Shown here: positions 23,471 through 33,703 of the stretch, one piece after another | Numbering within the stretch: position 1 is the first letter of the stretch | Layout: each line of letters opens with the position of its first letter | Assembly (NCBI GenBank): GCA_946411385.1 | Contig: CAMKDV010000001.1 | Span: forward strand, 124,001 to 188,000 | Length of the DNA stretch: 64,000 bases | Direction of reading: 5' to 3' | Origin: an uncultured Bacteroidales bacterium | GTDB taxonomy: Bacteria > Bacteroidota > Bacteroidia > Bacteroidales > Paludibacteraceae | Program-made: the position numbers and the translations under genes | Notes under the pieces: model-generated | What the model was told of the DNA's origin: nothing | What the model saw: the letters and a program-made list of their open reading frames with translations, nothing else | Database searches by the model: none

Positions 23471-25045
23471 ATGAAGAAAACGATATTTTTGACGGGTGCA
23501 ACGGGCACGATGGGCTTTGCCGGTATGCAGGAGATATTGCGTTATCCCGAGCGCTATGAGTTGCGTATACTGGCCCGTCCAAGCAAGAAGAACAAGGAGC
23601 TGCTTGAGCCAATCTTGGCGCAGAAACCTGCTCTGCACGTGATATGGGGCGACCTGACCAAGTACGACGATGTGCTCCGGGGTGTGACGGGTGCCGATAT
23701 AGTGCTGCATGTAGGCGGCATGGTATCACCGCAGGCGGACTACCGACCCAAAGCTACGCTGCGCACTAATATCACCGCAGCCGAATATGTGCGTGATGCG
23801 GTACTGGCGCAACCCGAGGACAAGCAGCCGAAAGTAGTATACATAGGCAGCGTGGCACAGATGGGTGACCGCCGCGAACCGCTGCACTGGGGCAGGACGG
23901 GTGATCCGATATGCGTATCGGCGTACGACCATTACGGTCTGACCAAAGTTATGGCAGAACGTATCTTGACGAACTCGGGCATCAAGCAATGGGCAAGCTT
24001 GAGGCAGTCAGGTATATTGTATCCGGCTATTCTGAAGAACTATGACCCGATCATGTTCCACGTGCCGATACGCGGCGTGCTGGAGTGGGCTACGGTAGAG
24101 GACAGCGGACGGCTGCTGGAAGGTGTATGCCGCGACGAAGTGCCGGAAACGTTCTGGAAGAACTATTACAATATCGGTTCGGGAGAGGAGTACAGGCTGT
24201 CGAACTACGAGTTTGAATGTCTGCTGTTGGATGCGATAGGTTGTCCGAAGCCCGAGCAGATCTTCGAAGCCAAATGGTTCACCACGCGCAATTTTCATGG
24301 CATGTGGTACTTGGACAGCGACAAGCTGAACGAGCTTGTGCCGTTCCGCGCCAATATTCCGGTGAAAGAATATTTCGCCATGATGGCCAAGTCGCCAAGC
24401 GTGCCGAAAGGTATCAGCATTGCACGCATAACCAAGGCTGCCAAACTGGTGCCGCATATCGTCAAGCTGGCCATGCGCGCCATGGCATACAGCCAAGAGC
24501 ACGGCACGCAGTTCTGGATCAAAGAGAGTCAGTCGGCAGACGCCAAGCGCCAGGCCAAGGCCATGCAGCGCATCCATGCCTACTACGGCAGCCTGGAGGC
24601 ATACAAGGCTATTCCCGATTGGAAACATACCGACCTTAGCCATAACAGCCGCGAAGCCGTTATCCTGGACCACGGCTACGATGAGAGCAAACCGATGGAG
24701 GCTCTGACGCTGAAAGACCTGCAACACGCTGCGGTTTTCCGCGGAGGCAAACTGCTGACGGAAAAAGTGAGCGCTGAGGGATTGGAACTATGGGATGCGC
24801 CTGTGAAATGGCAGTCAGCCAGCGGTGAGGTGTTCGAAGCTACACCGCGGCTCATCTTGCTTGGCGGACATTGGGCACCGGGAGATATGCCGTACCCATA
24901 CAAAGGCGCAGAAGGTGAGCGGCCATGGCATTGGGACAAGGTCGCCAAAGAAAACCCGTTCTTGGCGCAGATATGGACGCCACTGCACGAAGCCGATGAG
25001 GACAACATATACGGTAGTGATATTTTTGACGGTTGGGAGAAGTAG
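23471..25045 (+). CDS. NAD(P)-dependent epimerase/dehydratase-like SDR protein
   Basis: A 524-residue extended SDR: Rossmann motif TIFLTGATGTMGFAGMQEIL (residues 4-23), GDLTKYDDVLRGVTGADIVLHVGGMVSPQ, catalytic YDHYGLTK (YxxxK), and a large C-terminal extension (about 340-524) with MRAMAYSQEHGTQFWI and HWAPGDMPYPYKGAE. The extension is conserved-looking but I cannot assign it, and the substrate is unknown. It follows the antiporter gene and directly precedes the SpmAB gene (3 bp). ATG 23471 starts the Rossmann fold. Confidence 0.8.
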   Translation: MKKTIFLTGATGTMGFAGMQEILRYPERYELRILARPSKKNKELLEPILAQKPALHVIWGDLTKYDDVLRGVTGADIVLHVGGMVSPQADYRPKATLRTNITAAEYVRDAVLAQPEDKQPKVVYIGSVAQMGDRREPLHWGRTGDPICVSAYDHYGLTKVMAERILTNSGIKQWASLRQSGILYPAILKNYDPIMFHVPIRGVLEWATVEDSGRLLEGVCRDEVPETFWKNYYNIGSGEEYRLSNYEFECLLLDAIGCPKPEQIFEAKWFTTRNFHGMWYLDSDKLNELVPFRANIPVKEYFAMMAKSPSVPKGISIARITKAAKLVPHIVKLAMRAMAYSQEHGTQFWIKESQSADAKRQAKAMQRIHAYYGSLEAYKAIPDWKHTDLSHNSREAVILDHGYDESKPMEALTLKDLQHAAVFRGGKLLTEKVSAEGLELWDAPVKWQSASGEVFEATPRLILLGGHWAPGDMPYPYKGAEGERPWHWDKVAKENPFLAQIWTPLHEADEDNIYGSDIFDGWEK

Positions 25046-25048
25046 ATT

Positions 25049-26281
25049 ATGGTGCTGAATTATATTTGGATAGGACTGATACTGATAGCAGTGCTCGTAG
25101 GTTGCGTGCAATGCTTCGTGTTCGGCGACGCGTCGGTATTCACGGCTATACTGGATTCGACCTTTGGCAGCGCGAAGACAGGATTTGAGATCTCGATAGG
25201 TCTGACGGGCGTGCTGTCGCTCTGGATGGGCATCATGAAGATAGGCGAACAGGCGGGCGTAGTAAGCCAGCTGTCGCGTGGGGTGAGTCCGTTCTTCACG
25301 CGCATCTTCCCCGACCTGCCCAAGGGCCATCCGGCTTTCGGCTCGATGCTGATGAACATCAGTGCCACGATGTTAGGTATAGACAATGCTGCCACACCGC
25401 TTGGCTTGCAGGCACTGCGCGAAATGCAGGAGACCAATCCGGACAAGAACCGTGCGTCGAACCCGATGATCATGTTCCTCGTGCTCGTCACGAGCGGACT
25501 GACGCTGGTGCCGGTAAGCATCATGACCTACCGTGCGCAACTGGGGGCAGCCAATCCGGCAGATGTGTTTCTGCCGATATTGCTGGCAACATTCTTTGCT
25601 GCCATCACGGGGTTGATATCTGTGGCGATTATCCAGCACATCAAATTATGGGACAAAGTGATCATCGGCACGCTGGGCGGCATGACGCTATTCGTGGGGC
25701 TGGTGATAGCTGCAGCTATGTATTTCCCTCAGGAAGCAGTGAGCAAATGGTCGGCAGTGCTGGCTGCCATATTGCTGCTGGGTGTTATATGTTGGTTTAT
25801 CATAGCCGGCATGGTGAAGAAAGTGAATGTGTACGATGCATTCATCGATGGAGCCAAGGGCGGTTTTGGTACGGCCATAGGCATCGTGCCGTACCTCGTT
25901 GCTATGCTTGTGGCGATAGGAATGTTCCGAGCCAGTGGAGCAATGGATCTGTTGGTGAGCGGTATGGCATGGTGTTTCGCGGCATGCGGTATAAACACGG
26001 ATTTCGTTCCGGCTTTGCCAACGGCCTTTATGCGTCCGTTGTCGGGATCGGGAGCACGCGGACTGATGGTGGATGCCATGGTTCAGTACGGAGCTGACTC
26101 GTTTGTAGGCAGACTGGTAAGCATCCTACAGGGTTCGACGGATACGACCTTCTATATTCTGGCGGTATATTTCGGCAGCGTAAATATCAAGGACACCCGC
26201 TATGCGTTGGCGTGCGGATTGCTGGCAGATTTTGCCGGCATCGTGGCGGCCATACTGCTGGCATACCTGTTCTTCCATTAA
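25049..26281 (+). CDS. Fused SpmA-SpmB-like nucleoside-recognition membrane protein
   Basis: A 410-residue polytopic membrane protein. The N-terminal half has the SpmA/Gate motif FGSAKTGFEISIGLTGVLSLWMGIMKIGE and MLMNISATMLGIDNAATPLGL. The C-terminal half resembles SpmB, with DAFIDGAKGGFGTAIGIVPYLVAMLVAIGMFRASGAMD and ALPTAFMRPLSGSGARGLM. In Bacillus the two are separate spore-maturation proteins. In non-spore-forming Bacteroidota the fused form is common and presumably a transporter. Function unknown. Confidence 0.85.
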   Translation: MVLNYIWIGLILIAVLVGCVQCFVFGDASVFTAILDSTFGSAKTGFEISIGLTGVLSLWMGIMKIGEQAGVVSQLSRGVSPFFTRIFPDLPKGHPAFGSMLMNISATMLGIDNAATPLGLQALREMQETNPDKNRASNPMIMFLVLVTSGLTLVPVSIMTYRAQLGAANPADVFLPILLATFFAAITGLISVAIIQHIKLWDKVIIGTLGGMTLFVGLVIAAAMYFPQEAVSKWSAVLAAILLLGVICWFIIAGMVKKVNVYDAFIDGAKGGFGTAIGIVPYLVAMLVAIGMFRASGAMDLLVSGMAWCFAACGINTDFVPALPTAFMRPLSGSGARGLMVDAMVQYGADSFVGRLVSILQGSTDTTFYILAVYFGSVNIKDTRYALACGLLADFAGIVAAILLAYLFFH

Positions 26282-26304
26282 CAGCGTGAGGCAAAGCATA
26301 AGAT

Positions 26305-26739
26305 ATGATAAACTTCGTATATGATAACTCCCTCGGCGAACAGCGTATACCGCTCATCGATCAAGAGCAACCAATGCTCCGCCGATGGCTGCAGAAAGTA
26401 GCAGCCGGATTTGGGTTTGCCATAGGCGAACTGACCTATATCTTCTGCTCGGACGAGAAAGAACTGGAGGTGAACCGTGCGTACTTAAGCCATGACTTCT
26501 TTACGGATGTCATCACCTTTGACTACACCACGCCGCATTGTATCAACGGGGATATCTTCATCTCGTGGGACATGATACAAGCCAATGCCGCCGAGGTAGG
26601 CACGACTGCCGAGAACGAACTGCTGCGCATATTGGCACACGGACTGCTGCACCTCACAGGACAGGCAGACAAGACACCCGAGACCAAAGCCGTCATGACG
26701 GACAAAGAGAACAAGGCACTGAGCCTGATTCAACGATAG
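26305..26739 (+). CDS. ybeY: Endoribonuclease YbeY (16S rRNA maturation)
   Basis: A 144-residue protein. The family core VITFDY and NGDIFISWDMIQANA is followed by the metal motif HGLLHLTGQADKT (about 112-124), with the first two His ligands present. The third ligand position, His in E. coli, is not His here, as in other Bacteroidota YbeY. YbeY acts in 16S rRNA 3'-end processing and 70S quality control. ileS starts 20 bp downstream, consistent with a translation-related operon. Confidence 0.9.
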   Translation: MINFVYDNSLGEQRIPLIDQEQPMLRRWLQKVAAGFGFAIGELTYIFCSDEKELEVNRAYLSHDFFTDVITFDYTTPHCINGDIFISWDMIQANAAEVGTTAENELLRILAHGLLHLTGQADKTPETKAVMTDKENKALSLIQR

Positions 26740-26759
26740 ATAAAACAGTTTTTTATTAT

Positions 26760-29700
26760 ATGAAACATTTTTCGGAATACAAACAATTGGATTTGGCTGC
26801 TGTGAGCCGTGAGGTATTGCAGCAGTGGGAGAAGGAAGATCTTTTCCATCAGAGTATCAACATCCGCAAAGGACATAAGCCGTTCCTGTTCTTCGAGGGG
26901 CCGCCTTCTGCCAATGGCATGCCGGGTATTCACCATGTGCTGGCACGCACCATCAAAGATACCTTCTGCCGCTACAAGACGATGCAAGGCTATCAGGTGG
27001 AGCGCAAAGCCGGATGGGATACCCACGGGCTGCCCGTAGAACTGGGCGTGGAGAAGAAGCTGGGCATCACCAAAGAGGATATAGGCAAGAAGATCAGCGT
27101 GGACGAATACAATGCCGCTTGCCGGGAAGAGGTCATGAAGTATACTGCCGAGTGGACCAATCTGACCAAGCAGATGGGATATTGGGTAGACCTGGAGCAT
27201 CCGTATATTACGTACGACAACAAGTATATCGAGACGCTGTGGTATCTACTGAAGGAGCTGTACAAGAAAGGCTATCTGTACAAGGGTTACACCATTCAGC
27301 CCTATTCGCCGATGGCAGGTACGGGACTCAGTTCGCACGAGTTGAACCAACCCGGCTGCTACAAGGATGTGAAGGACACCACCTGTACGGCCCAATTTGC
27401 CATGGTTGGCGAATGTCCGCTGGTGAAGACCGACAAGCCGGTATTTTTCCTGGCATGGACCACCACGCCGTGGACGCTTCCGTCGAACACCGCGTTGTGC
27501 GTAGGTCCGAAGATCGATTATGTGGCTGTTAGTGGCAAGAACCCCTATACTGAGCAAGAGGCAGTATATATCCTGGCAGAAGCGCGTCTGGCTGCGTACG
27601 CCAAAGAGTTGGGCGAAGAACCTGAGGTGATTGCGCGGATGAAAGGTGCCGATCTGGTAGGTTTGCACTACGCGCAGCTCTTCCCGTGGGTGAAGCCCGT
27701 GGAGTACAACAAAGAGATGAAGCAGCTGACCGACCGTTCGGCAGACGCTTTCCGCGTGATCAGCGGCGACTATGTGACCACCGAGGACGGTACGGGTATC
27801 GTACATATAGCTCCCACCTTCGGTGCGGATGACAAACGCGTGGCTGAGGCTGCCGGTGTACCGGCGCTGTACATGATCACGGCTAACGGCGAGACGCGAC
27901 CGATGGTAGATTTTACGGGCAAGTACTGGCTGTGTGAAGACTTGCTGCCGGCGTTTGTAGAGGGCTATGTGAACACGGAGCTCTACGGCGTGTGGGCAGG
28001 TCAGTTCGTCAAGAACGCTTACGACAAAGCCAACTTCTGGACCAACGGCAAGTACGACGAACAGAAAGCGCTGAAAGCCGAGAATATCGACATCCGTCTG
28101 TGCATGCTCATGAAGCAGGAAGGTTCGGTATTCAAGATTGAGAAACATGTGCACAACTATCCCCACTGCTGGCGTACCGACACGCCTATCGTGTACTATC
28201 CGCTGGATTCATGGTTCATCCGCTCGACGGCAGCTCGCGATGAGATGATAGCGCTGAACAAGACTATCAACTGGCAACCAGAATCTACCGGCACAGGCCG
28301 TTTCGGCAAATGGCTGGAGAACCTCAACGACTGGAATCTGAGCCGTTCGCGTTACTGGGGCACACCGCTGCCCATCTGGCGTACAGAGAACGGACAGGAA
28401 GAGATATGCATCGGTTCGATAGAAGAACTGTTTGCCGAGATTGACAAATCCGTCAAGGCGGGAGTGATGAAAGCCAATCCGTGGCCGAACTTCAAGGTGG
28501 GCGACTATAGTGCCGACAACTATGCTCCGGCAGTGATCGACCTGCATCGTCCTTATGTTGACAGCATTGTGCTTGTATCACCTTCAGGACAGCCCATGTA
28601 CCGCGAGCTCGACCTTATCGATGTATGGTTCGACTCGGGTTCTATGCCTTATGCACAGAACCACTATCCATTCGAGAACCAAGACAAGCCGCGTACCGCA
28701 GACTTCATCTCCGAAGGTGTGGACCAGACGCGCGGATGGTTCTTCACGCTACATGCCATCCACACGATGATTGAGGGTCAGGTGGCATTCCGCAATGTGA
28801 TCAGCAACGGTCTGGTTCTCGACAAAGTCGGCAACAAGATGTCCAAACGCTTGGGCAATGCCGTTGATCCGTTCGGAGCGATGGATACTTTCGGCGCCGA
28901 CGCCGTGCGTTGGTATATGCTGACAAATAGTGCGCCGTGGGACAACTTGAAGTTTGATCCCGAGGGCGTGGGCGAAATACGTAGGAAGTTCTTCGGAACA
29001 CTGTACAACACCTACGCTTTCTTTGCGCTATATGCAAATGTGGATAATTGGAGTGCGGAAACGGAACAAACGGAAAAATCTGCCTTCACGGAGATTGACC
29101 GCTGGATACTGAGTAAACTGAATTCGCTCATCCGGGAGGTGACGGAAGCCTACGAGGCGTACGAGCCTACGAAAGCCGGAAGGGCTATCTCGGACTTCGT
29201 ACAGGACGACCTTAGCAACTGGTATGTGCGATTGAACCGCAAGCGTTTCTGGGGCGGTGAGATGGATGCCGACAAGCAGGCGGCTTACGAAACGCTGTAT
29301 ACATGTCTGAAGACCGTAGCGCTGCTGATGGCGCCCAATGCACCGTTCTATGCCGACCGCCTCTACCGCGACCTGACCGGCACCAGTGTGCATCTGGCCG
29401 ATTGGCCGAAAGCCGATGAAGCGATGATTGACAAAGAGCTGGAACGCTCGATGTACCTGGCAAGCCAAGCTACATCCATGATTCTTGCGCTCCGGAAGAA
29501 AGCCGAGAAGAACGTACGCCAGCCGCTGCAGAAAGCCGTTATTCCCGTGCAGGATGCCGAAACGCTCAAGGCCCTAGAGCATGTGGCTGACCTCATCCGC
29601 GCAGAGGTAAACGTCAAGGAACTTGTCATCGTACCTGCCGACAAGTCGGAAATCAAACTTGTCAAGAAAATCAAACCGAACTTCAAGGTACTCGGCAAGA

Positions 29701-30170
29701 AAGTAGGTGCACAGATGAAAGCCGTAGCCGCCGAGATAGCCGCCATGACGCAGGACCAGATAGCGCAGATGGAAGAAGAAGGCAACTATCAACTCTCTAC
29801 GGTCAACTATCAACTCATCGCCGAGGATGTGGATATCCTGACCGAAGATATGCCGGGATGGCTCGTGTTGAACAACGGCGTACTGACCATCGCCCTGGAT
29901 ATCGAGCTGACACAGGAACTGATAGAGGAGGGTATAGCACGCGAACTGATCAACCGTCTGCAGAACCTGCGTAAATCCTCCGGTCTGGAAATCACTGACC
30001 GCATACAAGTTGCTATTCTCAAGAATGATGCCATCAACGCTGCTGTAGAGCATTGCAAGGAGTATATCGCTTCGCAGGTATTGGCTAACAGCATCATTCT
30101 GGTGGATACGCTGGCTGACGGCACCATCGTTGAAGATATGAATATTACCGTAAAAATAACGAAAGCATAA
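26760..30170 (+). CDS. ileS: Isoleucyl-tRNA synthetase
   Basis: A 1136-residue class I synthetase. It has the HIGH-type motif GPPSANGMPGIHHVLAR (about 48-64), the editing domain with TTPWTLPSNTAL and EDGTGIVHIAPTFGADD, the DVWFDSGSMPYAQ and EGVDQTRGWFFTLH block, KMSKR in NKMSKRLGNAVDP, an anticodon-binding helical domain and a C-terminal tail. The length and lack of C-terminal zinc motif match the eukaryote-like IleS2 branch. Residues about 1008-1020 (NYQLSTVNYQLI) are encoded by five heptamers (29784-29818) that read AACTATC/AACTCTC, an apparent repeat insertion near the C-terminus. Confidence 0.95.
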   Translation: MKHFSEYKQLDLAAVSREVLQQWEKEDLFHQSINIRKGHKPFLFFEGPPSANGMPGIHHVLARTIKDTFCRYKTMQGYQVERKAGWDTHGLPVELGVEKKLGITKEDIGKKISVDEYNAACREEVMKYTAEWTNLTKQMGYWVDLEHPYITYDNKYIETLWYLLKELYKKGYLYKGYTIQPYSPMAGTGLSSHELNQPGCYKDVKDTTCTAQFAMVGECPLVKTDKPVFFLAWTTTPWTLPSNTALCVGPKIDYVAVSGKNPYTEQEAVYILAEARLAAYAKELGEEPEVIARMKGADLVGLHYAQLFPWVKPVEYNKEMKQLTDRSADAFRVISGDYVTTEDGTGIVHIAPTFGADDKRVAEAAGVPALYMITANGETRPMVDFTGKYWLCEDLLPAFVEGYVNTELYGVWAGQFVKNAYDKANFWTNGKYDEQKALKAENIDIRLCMLMKQEGSVFKIEKHVHNYPHCWRTDTPIVYYPLDSWFIRSTAARDEMIALNKTINWQPESTGTGRFGKWLENLNDWNLSRSRYWGTPLPIWRTENGQEEICIGSIEELFAEIDKSVKAGVMKANPWPNFKVGDYSADNYAPAVIDLHRPYVDSIVLVSPSGQPMYRELDLIDVWFDSGSMPYAQNHYPFENQDKPRTADFISEGVDQTRGWFFTLHAIHTMIEGQVAFRNVISNGLVLDKVGNKMSKRLGNAVDPFGAMDTFGADAVRWYMLTNSAPWDNLKFDPEGVGEIRRKFFGTLYNTYAFFALYANVDNWSAETEQTEKSAFTEIDRWILSKLNSLIREVTEAYEAYEPTKAGRAISDFVQDDLSNWYVRLNRKRFWGGEMDADKQAAYETLYTCLKTVALLMAPNAPFYADRLYRDLTGTSVHLADWPKADEAMIDKELERSMYLASQATSMILALRKKAEKNVRQPLQKAVIPVQDAETLKALEHVADLIRAEVNVKELVIVPADKSEIKLVKKIKPNFKVLGKKVGAQMKAVAAEIAAMTQDQIAQMEEEGNYQLSTVNYQLIAEDVDILTEDMPGWLVLNNGVLTIALDIELTQELIEEGIARELINRLQNLRKSSGLEITDRIQVAILKNDAINAAVEHCKEYIASQVLANSIILVDTLADGTIVEDMNITVKITKA

Positions 30171-30183
30171 ACTATCAACCGAT

Positions 30184-30648
30184 ATGAAAAAGTTTTATTA
30201 TTTGGCCATCTGCGCCATTGTGGCAATCACGATGAACAGTTGCTTCGGCGGTGGCGGAAGCACTGAAGAACCCAAGTTCAAACTGACCGACTTGCAAGCC
30301 AGATGGGCGCAAATCGGCACGCAGTGTTATGTCAATTTCACTACCGAGCGTTCGGACGAGTACCCGTACTACCTTGGCTATGAGTGGGACGAGGCGGAAG
30401 AAGTGTACGAATCAGACTTGCTTAGCAGCCGTGAGCAACTCGGTCACCCGGGCAATGGATGGTTCAAGTACGACTTCAAGACCACGGACGGCAATCTGAC
30501 TGAGATCCACCTGATGGACAACGAGGGGGCTGAGATACCGAAGATATATATCGTATCCAAACTGACGGATACGAGCCTGGAGTACTACGAGAAAGAGCGC
30601 CCGAGCAATAAGTTCGCTTTTGAGAAAATGGTTTATCTGCCGGATTAA
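30184..30648 (+). CDS. Small lipoprotein, function unknown
   Basis: A 154-residue protein with a lipoprotein signal MKKFYYLAICAIVAITMNSC and a Gly-rich spacer (FGGGGS). The body (LQARWAQIGTQCYVNF, EWDEAEEVYESDLL, GNGWFKYDF, LTDTSLEYYEKE) looks like a small beta lipocalin-like fold, typical of Bacteroidota lipoproteins without assigned role. It starts 13 bp after ileS and is followed by the AsmA-type gene. Confidence 0.7.
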   Translation: MKKFYYLAICAIVAITMNSCFGGGGSTEEPKFKLTDLQARWAQIGTQCYVNFTTERSDEYPYYLGYEWDEAEEVYESDLLSSREQLGHPGNGWFKYDFKTTDGNLTEIHLMDNEGAEIPKIYIVSKLTDTSLEYYEKERPSNKFAFEKMVYLPD

Positions 30649-30685
30649 GCAGATGTGTAATCAACCCTATTAAACTTCTTCTGTT

Positions 30686-33600
30686 ATGAAAACCGCACTG
30701 AAGATCATAGGCTGGTCGCTGCTGGGCATCGTGCTGACAGTGATAGTGGCAGTGAGCATAGCGATGTATGTGGTGTTCACGCCAGCCCGATTGACACCTA
30801 TTGCTCGACAAGCAGCTGCAGAGTTCATCACTTGTCCGTACGAGATAGGCGAAGTGGATTTGACTTTCTTCTCCACCTTCCCGCGTTTCGGACTGCGTGC
30901 TGACGGACTGCTGCTCATCAATCCGAAAGAGGGTGCGCAGAACGATACCGTCGTGGAAGCCAAACATCTGGTAGCAACGGTGGATGTGATGGAGTTTTTG
31001 AACCACAGCAACCTCCATGTGCATGAACTCACCCTAAGCGGAGCGAGCGTCAACTTTTTCATTGCGCCGGATGGATCGAACAACCTGGAGGTGTTCGTCA
31101 GCAAGCCCGATACTGTGGAGGAGGAAGAAACGGAGTTCTCGCTGCCGTTCAAGGCGTTGCGTGTTGAGGGGCTGCGGCTGGAAGCAAAGGGTATCACCTT
31201 TGTGGATGCCAAAGATACTATCGATGCCTCGTTGGGCGAAACTGAGATAAGCGCTAAAGCCGAGAGCTGGGACGACATGCTTCTCACACTGGATGCTACG
31301 GATGTATGTGCCGCCCTCAAAGGCGAGACCTACGCCGACAGGCTGCATCTGGAACTGCTCACCGCACTGGCGATGAACCTGGAGAAGATGCATTTCGATG
31401 TGGAGAGTCTGCGCTTGGCTATCAACGACTTCAACCTGCAGATGGCGGGTGAGGTAACGTTGGGCGATGATATCGACATGGACGTGCGCCTCAAGACCGA
31501 CACATGGCAGATAGAACCACTGCTGGCACTCGTGCCGAAATCGTTCACAAAGTCTATTGCCGACTACAACCTGAGCGGAGCCATTGCTTTAGATGTTACA
31601 GCCAAAGGCGCATTGGGCGAGAAGAAGATGCCCGATGTGACCATCCACAAAGTACATGCCGACATCTGGCAATCGACCATCGATATGGATGGTGCGATTA
31701 GCGATATAGCCACCGATATGCTGATTGATGCCAACCTGTTATTGAAAGCCAACCTGCCGGACTTCAAAGCATTTCTGCCAAAAGATATGACGCTGAAAGG
31801 CATGGCAACCGGTACGGCTCAGACGAAGATCCGCCTGTCGGACCTGAGCAATATGCGGCTGGAGAAAGGCAAGACCTCAGCCGACCTGACCCTGACCGAC
31901 ATCCATTATGCGATGAACTCGATGGTAGCCGACCTGGGCAAGACACACGCCACGATCCAACTGCCCAACGCTGCACCCTCCAAGCCTAAAGTCAACTGGG
32001 CACGCATCGACATTCAAACCGACAAGGTGGATTTCTCGATGGATACACCGCTCACTGCTGACTTGCAAAAATCTGCCATACGGCTGGAAGCCGGCAACGT
32101 GTTGTCGAAAGATCCTGTTTTGTATGCTGCCGTAGGATTGCAGTCCGACAAACCGGTAGTCGTACAGATGGACTCGATGGGCGGTACAATCGACGCACCC
32201 GACTTGTCAGCGTATGCCGAGTATAACACCAAGGATACCACCGTCATGCCGGTGCTGCAAGCCAAGCTCAGATGCAAGGCGTTGGACGGATTCTTCAAGG
32301 ACATTTCGGCAGATCTGAAAGCCACCCAACTGGAGGCGGCTGTCAGCGGCGGACGCAAGGATAAGTCTGCTCCGCGGTTGAAAGCGAAGATCAATACCGG
32401 AGCGCTCAATGCGCAGATGGGTGACGAACTGTCAGCCAAGGTGGGTACACTTGACCTGGAGGCTGCTGCGCGCTACAACGCCAAAGGGCAGAATGTACTG
32501 CTGCAATGGAACCCGAAGCTGAACATCAACCTGAAGAAAGGAGAAGTGCTCATGCCTCAGCGACTGCCCGAACCGGTATTTATTCCTTCCATCGAGTTCA
32601 GTTACTCCAACCGCGATATGGATATCAACAATTCGCGCATCGAACTTGGCCGTTCGGATCTGAACCTGAAAGGACATGTGCATAACATAGGCAAATGGTT
32701 CCGTCATGACACTATTTTGGAAGGCGATCTGGAACTTGTATCCGACCATTGCGATGTCAACCAACTTATGGCATGGTTCAGTGCTGACAGCGGCAGCGAA
32801 GAGACTGCATCGGAAAGCAATCAGCAGGCAGCAGTCAGTGACCAGCCAACGGCCAATGGCCAGGAGCCAACGGCCAAAGAGGAGTCTGAACCTTTCCTCG
32901 TACCAACGGATGTCAATCTTGCCCTTCACACCCACATGCGTGACGTGGATGTGTTCAACCAGAACGCCAAAGACCTGAAGGGTGGTATCTATGTCAACGA
33001 TGGCATCCTTATTCTGGATGAGGTCGGTTTTGTCTGCCGCGCAGCCAAATTGCAGCTCACAGCTATGTATCGTACTCCGCGACGCAATCATCTCTATCTG
33101 GGCATGGACTACCATATGATTGATGTGGATATCGACGAATTGCTCAGCATGATTCCCGATCTGGAAGAGATGATGCCTATGCTCAGCAGCTTCAAGGGAG
33201 CGGCGGAGTTCCATCTGGCTGCCGAAACATATCTCAATAGCCAATACAAGCCGAAGATGAGTACCTTGCGCGGTGCGGCATCGCTGACGGGCAAAGATCT
33301 GGTAGTGCTGGATGGCGAGACCTTCTCGCAGATAAGCAAACTGCTGCTGTTCAACAAGAAGACAGAGAACAAGATCGATTCTATCAATGCCGAGATCACA
33401 ATCTACAAGAACGATATCGACGTCTATCCGCTATGCGTGCAGATGGACAACTATATGGTGGCTCTGGGCGGAAGGCATAATACGAACATGAGTTTCGATT
33501 ATGATATCAACGTGCTCAGCCCGATCTATCTGGGCGTGAATGTCAGCGGTACGATGGATAATCTGAATATCAAACTCGCCAAATGCAAGTTTGCACAGGA

Positions 33601-33703
33601 CTTCAAGCCGCACTGGTATCAGAAAGCCGACACGCAATCGAAAGAGTTGCGCGAACGCATCAAGAAGTCGATGGAAAAAAATGTTAGAATAAAATCAAAA
33701 TGA
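30686..33703 (+). CDS. AsmA-family inner-membrane-anchored protein
   Basis: A 1005-residue protein. An N-terminal membrane anchor (KIIGWSLLGIVLTVIVAVSIAMYVV) is followed by the AsmA start TPIARQAAAEFITCPYEIGEVDLTFFSTFPRFGLRADGL and long beta-rich repeats. The C-terminal AsmA-like part has AMYRTPRRNHLYLGMDYHM and GVNVSGTMDNLNIKLAKCKFAQ. Members bridge the periplasm and are implicated in phospholipid transport to the outer membrane. Residues about 712-731 (ESNQQAAVSDQPTANGQEPT) are encoded by nine heptamers (32819-32881), a low-complexity insertion. Its stop overlaps the next gene's start (ATGA). Confidence 0.85.
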   Translation: MKTALKIIGWSLLGIVLTVIVAVSIAMYVVFTPARLTPIARQAAAEFITCPYEIGEVDLTFFSTFPRFGLRADGLLLINPKEGAQNDTVVEAKHLVATVDVMEFLNHSNLHVHELTLSGASVNFFIAPDGSNNLEVFVSKPDTVEEEETEFSLPFKALRVEGLRLEAKGITFVDAKDTIDASLGETEISAKAESWDDMLLTLDATDVCAALKGETYADRLHLELLTALAMNLEKMHFDVESLRLAINDFNLQMAGEVTLGDDIDMDVRLKTDTWQIEPLLALVPKSFTKSIADYNLSGAIALDVTAKGALGEKKMPDVTIHKVHADIWQSTIDMDGAISDIATDMLIDANLLLKANLPDFKAFLPKDMTLKGMATGTAQTKIRLSDLSNMRLEKGKTSADLTLTDIHYAMNSMVADLGKTHATIQLPNAAPSKPKVNWARIDIQTDKVDFSMDTPLTADLQKSAIRLEAGNVLSKDPVLYAAVGLQSDKPVVVQMDSMGGTIDAPDLSAYAEYNTKDTTVMPVLQAKLRCKALDGFFKDISADLKATQLEAAVSGGRKDKSAPRLKAKINTGALNAQMGDELSAKVGTLDLEAAARYNAKGQNVLLQWNPKLNINLKKGEVLMPQRLPEPVFIPSIEFSYSNRDMDINNSRIELGRSDLNLKGHVHNIGKWFRHDTILEGDLELVSDHCDVNQLMAWFSADSGSEETASESNQQAAVSDQPTANGQEPTAKEESEPFLVPTDVNLALHTHMRDVDVFNQNAKDLKGGIYVNDGILILDEVGFVCRAAKLQLTAMYRTPRRNHLYLGMDYHMIDVDIDELLSMIPDLEEMMPMLSSFKGAAEFHLAAETYLNSQYKPKMSTLRGAASLTGKDLVVLDGETFSQISKLLLFNKKTENKIDSINAEITIYKNDIDVYPLCVQMDNYMVALGGRHNTNMSFDYDINVLSPIYLGVNVSGTMDNLNIKLAKCKFAQDFKPHWYQKADTQSKELRERIKKSMEKNVRIKSK

